A DNA stretch of 9,206 bases, from assembly GCA_031404155.1 (NCBI GenBank), contig JANNGZ010000077.1:1-9206 (forward strand). The letters run 5' to 3'. The notes under the pieces were generated by a model that had not been told where the DNA came from, ran no database searches, and saw only the letters and a program-made list of their open reading frames with translations. Each line of letters opens with the position of its first letter. Position 1 is the stretch's first letter. The position numbers and the translations under genes are program-made. This DNA is from JANNGZ01 sp031404155 (lineage in GTDB: Bacteria > Pseudomonadota > Gammaproteobacteria > Burkholderiales > Burkholderiaceae_C). This document shows positions 1 to 6,535 of this stretch, piece after piece.

Positions 1-21
1 GGCTCATCAGGCAACCTCCGT
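1..21 (-). promoter_or_regulatory. Ribosome-binding site and start codon of a gene leaving the window
   Basis: On the minus strand GGAGG (19-15) is followed after seven bases by ATG (7-5) and then AGC, and the frame leaves the window at base 1. Spacing and sequence are identical to the initiation site of the AlkA-fusion gene at 6519-6533, which supports a real start. The product cannot be named from two codons. As it directly follows the FkbM-type methyltransferase, it probably continues the surface-polysaccharide cluster. Confidence 0.55.
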
Positions 22-68
22 GCTGCGCACTCCGGTATTCGCCCTTGGGGCGGCCCGGCGGGCTCATG
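1..68 (-). repeat. Dispersed ~65-bp repeat, copy A, carrying a ribosome-binding site and start codon
   Basis: Read on the minus strand from 68 to 1, this stretch is about 85% identical to plus-strand 6471-6535, with a few one-base indels. Both copies begin CATGAG, share a CGCCGGGCCG block, then CCCAAGG, AATACCG, AGTGCG, and end in the identical CGGAGGTTGCCTGATGA. In this copy the TGA inside the first CATGAG (64-66) is the stop codon of the FkbM-type methyltransferase. The terminal GGAGG and ATG (7-5) are spaced as a Shine-Dalgarno and start codon for the next gene to the left, so the repeat fills the whole intergenic gap. The heptamer ATGAGCC occurs at both ends. The repeat itself is seen directly; its mobility is inferred. 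Confidence 0.85.
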
Positions 69-798
69 CACCGCGCCCGAAGCGCTCGCGGTGCACGAAG
101 AGCATGTCGCCATGGCGGCGCGGCACGCTCATCGCCTCGAAGCCCTGGGCGCGCATGAAGGTCTCGAGCTCGGGGAAGAGCACACCACCGTCGTACAGGG
201 CCTGGGTCGACACCTCGCTCACCACCGCCGTCACCTGCTGCAAGGTACGCGACGCGCCCTTGAGCACCAGCAGCTCGGCGCCCTGCACGTCGACCACCAG
301 CACATCGACCGGGCCGAAGCCAAGTTGCGCCAGCAATGTGTCCAGCGTACTGGTGCGCACCCGCTCCTCGCGCCCGGTTTCCTGCACCGCGGGCCAGCGT
401 TCGCGCAGCGTGCTGGTGGCCGCGAAGATGGAGCTCGACATGCCGTCGTTGGAGAACTCGCGCAGCCCGACCTCGGCGCCGTCGCGGTCGGTGAGCAGCG
501 CGCAGGCGCTGCGGTGGCGCGCCGGCTCACCGCTGCCGCGCGGCCGCGATCCATTTGACGCTTCGTGTTGATGCGCCTCGAGGGTGTCGACAAGGCGCGC
601 ATGCACATCGCGCGAACCCTCGATCCAGAGCATGTCCCGGTAGCCCAGCGCCTCATATTCGTGGCGCTCCTGGGCCAGATGTGCACCCACATGCACCATG
701 CTCCGCAGCGCCAGGCCCGGCGGCGCGAGGCGCGCGAGCAGGCGCAGCGGGTCGGCTTTGCGGCGCAGCAGTTTGCGGATGTTTTTCAGCAGCAGCAC
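64..798 (-). CDS. FkbM-family SAM-dependent methyltransferase
   Basis: This is a probable O-methyltransferase of the FkbM family, which uses S-adenosylmethionine to methylate sugars or similar acceptors, often in surface-glycan clusters. From the start chosen it has 244 residues. The SAM-binding motif I is VHVGAH at about 35-40, followed by an acidic residue in LWIEGS (E60). The family hallmark is the late block VDVLVVDVQGAELLVLKGA at 164-182, preceded by STLDTLL. Residues 79-99 look like a poorly conserved insertion. The frame is open back to a TTG at 858, which would overlap the upstream glycosyltransferase by 53 bp. I prefer GTG at 798, which lies 7 bases after that gene's TGA and has a GAGG five bases upstream; the protein then begins LLLKNIRKLLRR. 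The stop codon lies inside the dispersed repeat at 1-68. The family is secure; the acceptor is unknown. Confidence 0.88.
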   Translation of the reverse strand: MLLLKNIRKLLRRKADPLRLLARLAPPGLALRSMVHVGAHLAQERHEYEALGYRDMLWIEGSRDVHARLVDTLEAHQHEASNGSRPRGSGEPARHRSACALLTDRDGAEVGLREFSNDGMSSSIFAATSTLRERWPAVQETGREERVRTSTLDTLLAQLGFGPVDVLVVDVQGAELLVLKGASRTLQQVTAVVSEVSTQALYDGGVLFPELETFMRAQGFEAMSVPRRHGDMLFVHRERFGRGA

Positions 799-805
799 GA
801 GGGCC

Positions 806-1681
806 TCAATGTTGTGCGCCAGGTTGTTCGCCGCGCTGTTCGCCGCTCGGTTCGCCAAGTTGTGCGTCGCCCTGCGCGTCGGGCAAGTCGAAGGGCACCG
901 GCATCAAGCTGTGACCCGGCTCGCGCGCCAGCTGGGCGCGGCGGCGGCGCTCCTTGAGTTTTTTCCAGGCGCGGCGCGCATCCAGCAGCAGGCCATGCCG
1001 AAACAGGAGCCCGCGCCGGCTCTTGTGGCGGTCGATGGTGGTGCCGAACACACCCCCGGCCGCGTGGCTTTCGAGGATGTTCTTCTGGATGCCCACCGCC
1101 GGCCAGACCTGCATCAGGCGCAAGGACGAGGACACCCGCGACATCGGGTTGAACAGCACTTGGTCGACCGGGTCGGCGAGTTTCGCGGTGGCTTGCAGCA
1201 ACGCCAGCGCGCCGGCACGCGAGACGACATAAGCCGCGGTGCCACCGTGCCAGCTGCGCAGGCGGCGCAGGCTGTGCGCGGCGCCCAACGGCAGCGCCGC
1301 GCCTTCCAGCACCACCGCGCGGCCGGTGGTTTCGAGCTTGATCACATCGACCGCGGGTTGCTGCGCGTCGATGCCCGCGAGCACCGCCGCCACGCGCAGC
1401 GACAGCACCGCGTCGTCCTCGAACACCGCGCCGTAGGCGACGCCGCTGTCGGCGATGCGTTGCCAGACTGCGCGGTGGCTCATGAAGAGGCCGATCTCGC
1501 CGGCATTGATCGGCTGGAATTCAAACCGCTGTGCCACCGCGGCCTCACGCTGCTTGGGTGTGAGCGCACGGCCATCCACCGCGCTGATGCGCTCGAAGGC
1601 GAGGCCGGCGCGCTGCGCCTGCTCGGCGAAGAAGGCCAGGCGCTCGGGGGACCGGTCCAGGTTGATCAGGTAGCTCAGCAT
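806..1681 (-). CDS. Glycosyltransferase family 25 protein (LPS/surface glycan biosynthesis)
   Basis: This is a 291-residue family 25 glycosyltransferase, a class that adds hexoses, typically galactose, to lipooligosaccharide or other surface glycans from nucleotide sugars in the cytoplasm. The N-terminus YLINLDRSPERL (4-15) is the family signature. It is followed by AVDGR (34-38), GEIGLFMSHRAVWQ (61-74) and the acidic EDD (88-90) expected to bind the nucleotide-sugar metal. A second conserved block, ADPVDQVLF, lies near 169-177. The region from about 220 is basic (KKLKERRRR). The C-terminus ends in four imperfect tetrapeptides (LGEP, SGEQ, RGEQ, PGAQ) encoded by 12-bp DNA repeats. The start is ATG at 1681, 24 bases after the preceding glycosyltransferase stop, with only a weak Shine-Dalgarno. 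The gene is presumably in one operon with its neighbours. The sugar specificity cannot be read. Confidence 0.9.
   Translation of the reverse strand: MLSYLINLDRSPERLAFFAEQAQRAGLAFERISAVDGRALTPKQREAAVAQRFEFQPINAGEIGLFMSHRAVWQRIADSGVAYGAVFEDDAVLSLRVAAVLAGIDAQQPAVDVIKLETTGRAVVLEGAALPLGAAHSLRRLRSWHGGTAAYVVSRAGALALLQATAKLADPVDQVLFNPMSRVSSSLRLMQVWPAVGIQKNILESHAAGGVFGTTIDRHKSRRGLLFRHGLLLDARRAWKKLKERRRRAQLAREPGHSLMPVPFDLPDAQGDAQLGEPSGEQRGEQPGAQH
814..861 (-). repeat. Four imperfect 12-bp tandem repeats at the 3' end of the GT25 gene
   Basis: On the minus strand four consecutive 12-mers follow the pattern NNNNNGGCGAAC: AACTTGGCGAAC, CGAGCGGCGAAC, AGCGCGGCGAAC and the more diverged AACCTGGCGCAC. They encode (L/S/R/P)-G-(E/A)-(P/Q) tetrapeptides at the extreme C-terminus of the glycosyltransferase, just before its TGA. 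The unit is a multiple of three, so copy-number change would keep the frame. In the frame of the downstream methyltransferase they would encode an Ala/Asn-rich leader, which argues against starting that gene at 858. Confidence 0.8.
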
Positions 1682-1705
1682 GTCGCGGGGAGAGGTCGGC
1701 GCGGG

Positions 1706-2749
1706 CTAGGTCGTCGCGGGCTGGTTCGTTGCCGGCGATGTGGCGGCCCGGGGCGCGGCTGCGGAAAGGCCAACCGCGCCCAGGAACTCCGCTGCCACGG
1801 TGCGCCGCACCGCGTCGGCCGTGCTCGCGTCCGGGAACGCCGCGGCCACCGCACGATTGCGCTGCGCGGCCAGGCGTTTTTTGCGCGACAACAGCGCCTC
1901 GAGGCGATCCACCGCACCCGGCTGCAGGCGCGACGGCAACACGCTCACATCGAGCAGGGTGTTCGGGTTTTCGGCCAGCGCCTTTTGGCGGCGTGCATAG
2001 CGGCTGTTGGGGTTGTCGGCAAGCTCGTAGTTGGCGAAGCCGAGTTCGGCTTTCAGGTACTTCAGGTGCCAGTAGAGGAAGCCGACAAAACGCCGCGGCA
2101 AGCCGCCGCGCTGAAAACGCTCGAAGCGGCGGTCGTGCACGAAGTAGGTGTCGGGCCGCACCGGGAAGAAGCCGATGTCGCCGCCGCCGGAGACAGGGGT
2201 CGAGGCGAGTACGCCGAGCTCGCCGGCCGGGCCGCGGATCAGGTTCAGGCCCGAAAAACAAAACATCGCGTCGGCTTCGAGCACACCGCGGCGCAGCTCG
2301 TCGGTGACGCGGCGTGTCGATTCGGCGATCGCCAGATGGTCGTCGTCGAGTTTCGTCGCGATCGAAAAGCGCGTTGCCGCGAGTGCGGCGTTGTAGTAGT
2401 TCACCAGGCTGCTCGGCGATGCGGCCGGTGTGGCGGCATGGCCCTCGCTGCCCGGCGGGAACACGCGGTCGACGTAGTGAATCACGCGCAGCTTGCCCGG
2501 GAACTCCTGGCGCAGGCGCAGCAGGATGTCGGCGGTGGTGTCGGTGCACTGGTTGTAGACCGCGACGATCTCATCGAAAAAGTCGATGTGGCTGCGGATC
2601 GTGGCTTCGAGAAATTCTTCACCGTTGCGGATGCGCATGAACGCGCTGATGCCCGGCGTGCGCAAGCTCACTTCCAGATCACTCGGCGTGAAGCTGTAGC
2701 TCTGCACCCACTCGGCGGCGCCGGGGTTTGTGGTGGTGGGCAGCGGCAC
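1706..2749 (-). CDS. GT2-like glycosyltransferase (GT-A fold, substrate unknown)
   Basis: This 347-residue protein resembles family 2 glycosyltransferases. The N-terminal domain has PGISAFMRIRNGEEFLEATIRSHIDFFDEIVAVYNQCTDTT (32-72), the usual opening strand, helix and nucleotide-binding loop. The acidic KLDDDHL motif (133-139) corresponds to the metal-binding DxD, and GGGDIGFFPV (188-197) is a second conserved-looking loop. The C-terminal ~50 residues are Ala-rich and probably variable. No membrane segment or signal peptide is seen, so it should act in the cytoplasm or at the inner membrane face. The start is GTG at 2749, with GGAG five bases upstream on the minus strand. It lies between the mutase and the GT25 gene, consistent with glycan assembly. 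The fold class is well supported; donor and acceptor are not known. Confidence 0.85.
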   Translation of the reverse strand: MPLPTTTNPGAAEWVQSYSFTPSDLEVSLRTPGISAFMRIRNGEEFLEATIRSHIDFFDEIVAVYNQCTDTTADILLRLRQEFPGKLRVIHYVDRVFPPGSEGHAATPAASPSSLVNYYNAALAATRFSIATKLDDDHLAIAESTRRVTDELRRGVLEADAMFCFSGLNLIRGPAGELGVLASTPVSGGGDIGFFPVRPDTYFVHDRRFERFQRGGLPRRFVGFLYWHLKYLKAELGFANYELADNPNSRYARRQKALAENPNTLLDVSVLPSRLQPGAVDRLEALLSRKKRLAAQRNRAVAAAFPDASTADAVRRTVAAEFLGAVGLSAAAPRAATSPATNQPATT

Positions 2750-2784
2750 TGTCGCTCCGAGCCAGTGTCACGGAGATCAGGCCA

Positions 2785-2850
2785 GCGCCGGGCCGCTCCC
2801 AAGCGGCCTGGCTCCCCTCGGGGGGCGCGAGCGAAGCGAGCTTGGGGCTG
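2785..2850 (+). repeat. Hairpin-rich intergenic repeat, related at its left half to copies A and B
   Basis: This stretch fills most of the 105-bp gap between the mutase stop (2855) and the GT2 start (2749). It begins with CGCCGGGCCGCTCCCAAG, which differs by a single base from 6479-6496 in copy B of the dispersed repeat, and then diverges. It contains two hairpins: GGCCGC/GCGGCC (2791-2796 with 2803-2808, loop TCCCAA) and GCTCCC/GGGGGC (2811-2816 with 2821-2826, one G.T pair). A direct repeat GCGAGC-GAA-GCGAGC and CTTGGGG follow. I recall repeats with a CCCCTCGGGGGG core and a trailing CTTGGGG as frequent between genes in Burkholderiales. There is no U-tract, so termination is uncertain; it could tune expression between the two genes. 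Confidence 0.7.
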
Positions 2851-2854
2851 TCAT

Positions 2855-4243
2855 CTAGTGCGCGGCCTGGGTGATGCGCGCGTCGGGCTTCACCCGTTTC
2901 AACGCCGCCATGAAGTCCGCCTCGATGCGCTCCAACGCCGCCTGGGTGTGGCCCTCGAAGCGCAGCACCAGCACCGGCGTGGTGTTGGAGCCGCGGATCA
3001 GGCCGAAGCCGTCGCTGTAGTCGGCCCGCACGCCGTCGATGGTGGTGATCTCGGCGCCGGGGAAATTGGCTTCGCGTTGCAGCACCTCGACCACCCGCGC
3101 GGGCTCGCCTTCCTCGCACGGCACGTTCAACTCCGGCGTGCTGAAGCTGGTCGGCAATGCATCGAGCACCGCGCTCGGGTTCTTGCTGCGCGACAGAATT
3201 TCCAGGGTGCGCGCGGCCGTGTAGGTGGCGTCGTCGAAGCCGTACCAGCGCTCGCTGAAGAAGATGTGGCCGCTCATCTCGCCGGCGATCGGCGCGCCCA
3301 CTTCGGCCATCCTGGCCTTGATCAGCGAGTGGCCGGTCTTGTACATCATCGCCACACCGCCGGCCTTGCGGATCGCCGGGGCCAGGCGCTGGGTGCACTT
3401 GACGTCGAAGATCACCGTGGCGCCGCGGTTGCGCTTGAGCACGTCGGTGGCCAACAGCATCAGCTGGCGGTCGGGGTAGATGATGTTGCCGTCCCTGGTG
3501 ACTAGCCCCAAGCGGTCGCCGTCGCCGTCGAAGGCGAGGCCGAGTTCGGCGCCGGTTTTTTTCACCGTGGCGATCAGGTCGGCCAGGTTCTCGGGCTTGC
3601 TCGGGTCGGGGTGGTGGTTGGGGAAGTTGCCATCCACTTCGGAGTACAACTCAGTCACGTCGCAACCCAAAGCCCGCAGGATGCCGGGCGCCGACGCGCC
3701 GGGGATGCCGTTGCCCGAGTCGACCACGATCTTCATCTTGCGCGCCAGCTTGCAGTCGCCGGTGATGCGGTGCAGGTACTCGGCATTGATGTCCATCATC
3801 GCGATGCGGCCGGGCCCGCGGGCGTAGTCCTCGTCCTCGATGCGCCGGCGCAGGCGCTGGATGTCCTCGCCATAGATGGCGCGGCCAGAGAGCACCATCT
3901 TGAAGCCGTTGTAGTCCTTCGGGTTGTGGCTGCCGGTGACCTGGATGCCCGAGCGGCAGCCATGCTGGCCGCGAGTGGCGGCCACGTAATACAGCATCGG
4001 GGTGGTGGCCGCGCCGATGTCCACCACGTCCAGCCCGGTGGAGGCCAGGCCGCGCATCAAGGCGCCGGCCAGGCCGGGGCCGGAGAGGCGCCCGTCGCGG
4101 CCCACCGCCACGGCTTTTTCGCCGGCGGCCACCGCCTCGCTGCCGAAGGCACGGCCGAGGTGCTCGGCAAAGGTTTCGTCGATGCTCTGGCCAACCACAC
4201 CACGGATGTCGTAGGCCTTGAAGATGGAAGCGGTTGTTTTCAT
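2855..4243 (-). CDS. algC: Phosphomannomutase/phosphoglucomutase (AlgC/ManB type)
   Basis: This cytoplasmic enzyme interconverts hexose-6-phosphate and hexose-1-phosphate (mannose and/or glucose), feeding GDP-mannose or UDP-glucose for surface polysaccharides. It has 462 residues, close to the ~463 of Pseudomonas AlgC. All four active-site elements of the alpha-D-phosphohexomutase family are present: TGSHNPKDYNG (103-113) with phosphoserine S105, the metal loop DGDGDR (239-244), the sugar-specificity loop GEMSGH (321-326), and the phosphate-binding loop RGSNTTPVLVLRFE (417-430). KAYDIRG near the N-terminus (9-15) is also typical. I chose ATG 4243 because AGGAG lies five bases upstream; TTG 4273 and ATG 4264 are in frame but poorer. 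It is the first gene of the leftward cluster and is divergent from the histidine kinase. Whether mannose or glucose dominates cannot be told. Confidence 0.95.
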   Translation of the reverse strand: MKTTASIFKAYDIRGVVGQSIDETFAEHLGRAFGSEAVAAGEKAVAVGRDGRLSGPGLAGALMRGLASTGLDVVDIGAATTPMLYYVAATRGQHGCRSGIQVTGSHNPKDYNGFKMVLSGRAIYGEDIQRLRRRIEDEDYARGPGRIAMMDINAEYLHRITGDCKLARKMKIVVDSGNGIPGASAPGILRALGCDVTELYSEVDGNFPNHHPDPSKPENLADLIATVKKTGAELGLAFDGDGDRLGLVTRDGNIIYPDRQLMLLATDVLKRNRGATVIFDVKCTQRLAPAIRKAGGVAMMYKTGHSLIKARMAEVGAPIAGEMSGHIFFSERWYGFDDATYTAARTLEILSRSKNPSAVLDALPTSFSTPELNVPCEEGEPARVVEVLQREANFPGAEITTIDGVRADYSDGFGLIRGSNTTPVLVLRFEGHTQAALERIEADFMAALKRVKPDARITQAAH

Positions 4244-4398
4244 GGGTTCTCCTGCGGCGGGCATTGTAGGCAAGGGGCTCGCGGGGAGCGGGCAGTGGTG
4301 GGCGGCGCGGTAGCCCGCGGCTGGCGATTCGTCGCGCCGGCTGTCGAACAGTCGCCGGCGGCGCCCCGCCTCGAATCACGCTGCGTAAACTGGCCCGC
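4244..4398. promoter_or_regulatory. Divergent control region between the mutase and the histidine kinase
   Basis: These 155 bp must hold the promoters of both divergent transcripts, unless either is read from further away. I see no convincing sigma-70 -35/-10 pair. Two 7-of-9 matches to the Pseudomonas AlgR box CCGTTCGTC are present: CGATTCGTC at 4325-4333 (plus) and CTGTTCGAC at 4351-4343 (minus). The second lies within the short palindrome CTGTCGAACAG at 4341-4351. These matches are weak and the consensus is from memory of Pseudomonas work. No small gene or RNA is evident. Confidence 0.45.
4249..4253 (-). promoter_or_regulatory. Shine-Dalgarno of the phosphohexomutase gene
   Basis: AGGAG on the minus strand lies five bases before ATG 4243. 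It is the best initiation signal among the in-frame starts 4273 (TTG), 4264 (ATG) and 4243 (ATG), and so decides the start. Confidence 0.75.
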
Positions 4399-5549
4399 AT
4401 GCCCCTTGCCCAAGCCAAGCTGACCCGTGAGCAGCTGCGCCAGTCGTGGCGCTCGTGGTACGCGGAAGACCTGAACCGTGTCGGCCCGGGGTGGCTGCAA
4501 TGGGTCTGGACGCTGCTGTTCTGCGCCGTGATCGCGGTCGGCTTCACGCTGCTCGGCGGCCTCGCTTACGCGCCGATGCGCCGCGGAAACCTGGGCAGCG
4601 CGGCGGTGTGGCTGCATTGGTATGGCATCAACTTCGGGGTCAGCCTCACGATCGGCGTGACGATCCACCTGCTGTTCGACTTCTTCGGCTGGTCCATCGG
4701 GCGCGAGCGCATCCGGCGCTTCAGCAATGCGCAACGCGGCGTCTTCTTTGCGGGCGTGCCGATGCTCGGCGTGGCGGTCGGCTGGCCGCTGGGCGTGCTG
4801 CTGGTGCTGCCCGACGGCACACGCTGGTTCCCGCTCGACAAACCGTTCGTGGTCGTGGCGAGTGTTCTGGCGTCGATGCTGATCAGCCTGGTGTTCTATG
4901 TTTTTTTCGCCGCCAAGGCGCGGCAGATCGAAGCCGAGAGGCGTGCCACCGAAGCGCAACTGCGGCTGCTGCAAGGCCAGATCGAGCCGCACTTCCTGTT
5001 CAATACGCTGGCCAATGTGCACTCTCTGATCGAACACGACCCGCCGAAGGCGCGGGCGATGCTGGAATCCTTCATCGACTACCTGCGCGCGTCGCTCGGC
5101 AGCCTGCGCGGCGGCGACTCGACCCTGGACGCCGAGCTGAAGCTGGCCGAGGCCTACCTCACGCTGCTGCAGATCCGCATGGAGGACCGTCTGCGGTTTT
5201 CGATCGACGCCAGTGAGGACGCGCGCCGCGTCAAGCTGCCGCCGCTGCTGTTGCAGCCCTTGATCGAAAACGCGATCCACCATGGGCTGGAACCCAAGAT
5301 CGCCGGCGGGCGCATTGCGGTGCGGGCGCGGCTGCACGGGGGCCAGGTCGAACTCGAGGTGCAGGACGATGGCCTGGGGCTGGACGCGGCGAGCGCCGGC
5401 CGCCAAAAAAAGGGCGCCGGCGTCGCCCTGGACAACATCCGCCAGCGCCTGGCCCAGCGCTACGGCAACGCGGCGTCGCTCACGGTGCAGGCGGCCACGC
5501 CGGGGGTGTTGGCCACCTTGCGCCTGCCACTGCAACCGGAGCCCTCAAC

Positions 5550-5565
<16 letters not shown>
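4399..5565 (+). CDS. LytS/AlgZ-type membrane sensor histidine kinase
   Basis: This 388-residue histidine kinase of the unorthodox LytS/YehU/AlgZ group (His_kinase domain, PF06580) autophosphorylates and passes phosphate to the regulator encoded next. Four hydrophobic stretches, near 35-57, 66-97, 114-137 and 150-171, form an N-terminal membrane module, and no separate periplasmic or PAS sensor domain is seen. A short coiled linker (about 172-192) leads to the H-box QIEPHFLFNTLANVHSL (194-210), with H198 as the probable phosphorylated residue. The ATPase part has the N-box LLQPLIENAIHHGLEP (284-299), the G1-like VQDDGLGL (321-328) and GAGVALDNIRQRL (339-351). The start is ATG 4399; no strong Shine-Dalgarno precedes it. 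The 3' end overlaps the response regulator by 16 bp, indicating translational coupling. The signal sensed is unknown. Confidence 0.93.
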
Positions 5566-6383
<818 letters not shown>

Positions 6384-6433
6384 CGGCGTGGCGGTCAGGC
6401 CGCGCGCGGCGGCCCGAGGGGCATGTCCGAAAA

Positions 6434-6449
6434 CGGCCAGTCTTGGCCG
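6434..6449 (+). terminator. Hairpin downstream of the response regulator, possible terminator
   Basis: CGGCCA (6434-6439) and TGGCCG (6444-6449) form a perfect 6-bp stem with a four-base loop GTCT, about 50 bases after the response regulator stop. There is no T-run afterwards, so intrinsic termination is weakly supported. The element could instead be an operator of the repair genes 80 bases downstream. Confidence 0.3.
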
Positions 6450-6470
6450 GCGCACTGGCTATCATCAGCC

Positions 6471-6535
6471 CATGAGACGCCGGGCCGTTCCCAAGGCAAA
6501 TACCGCAGTGCGTAGCTCGGAGGTTGCCTGATGAC
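6471..6535 (+). repeat. Dispersed ~65-bp repeat, copy B, supplying the start of the AlkA-fusion gene
   Basis: This is the plus-strand copy of the repeat found inverted at 1-68. It runs from CATGAG through CGCCGGGCCG, CCCAAGG, AATACCG and AGTGCG to the shared terminal CGGAGGTTGCCTGATGA. That end provides GGAGG (6519-6523) and, seven bases later, the ATG (6531) of the downstream repair gene, so the whole immediate 5' leader is repeat sequence. ATGA occurs at both ends (6472-6475 and 6531-6534). Unlike copy A, no preceding gene ends in the left ATGA; the nearest stop is at 6383. Confidence 0.85.
6519..6523 (+). promoter_or_regulatory. Shine-Dalgarno of the AlkA-fusion gene, within repeat copy B
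   Basis: GGAGG lies seven bases before ATG 6531. The same GGAGG, spacer and ATG occur in repeat copy A at the left edge. The conservation of this block between copies supports its role in initiation and fixes the start of the gene. Confidence 0.8.

Noticed and set aside
698..3505. A 935-codon open frame on the plus strand
   Set aside because: It runs antisense through the GT25 and GT2 genes and much of the mutase, whose conserved motifs are clear. Its translation is His/Arg/Ala/Gly-rich with no family signature, as expected of a shadow frame in GC-rich DNA.
4240..5535. A 431-codon open frame on the minus strand
   Set aside because: It is antisense to the histidine kinase, which has intact H, N and G boxes. 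The product is Gln/Arg/His-rich and lacks recognisable motifs.
6443..6465. A promoter for the repair operon from TTGGCC (6443) and TATCAT (6460)
   Set aside because: The spacing between the two hexamers is 11 bases, too short for sigma-70, and no alternative -35 stands out. TATCAT alone is not enough.
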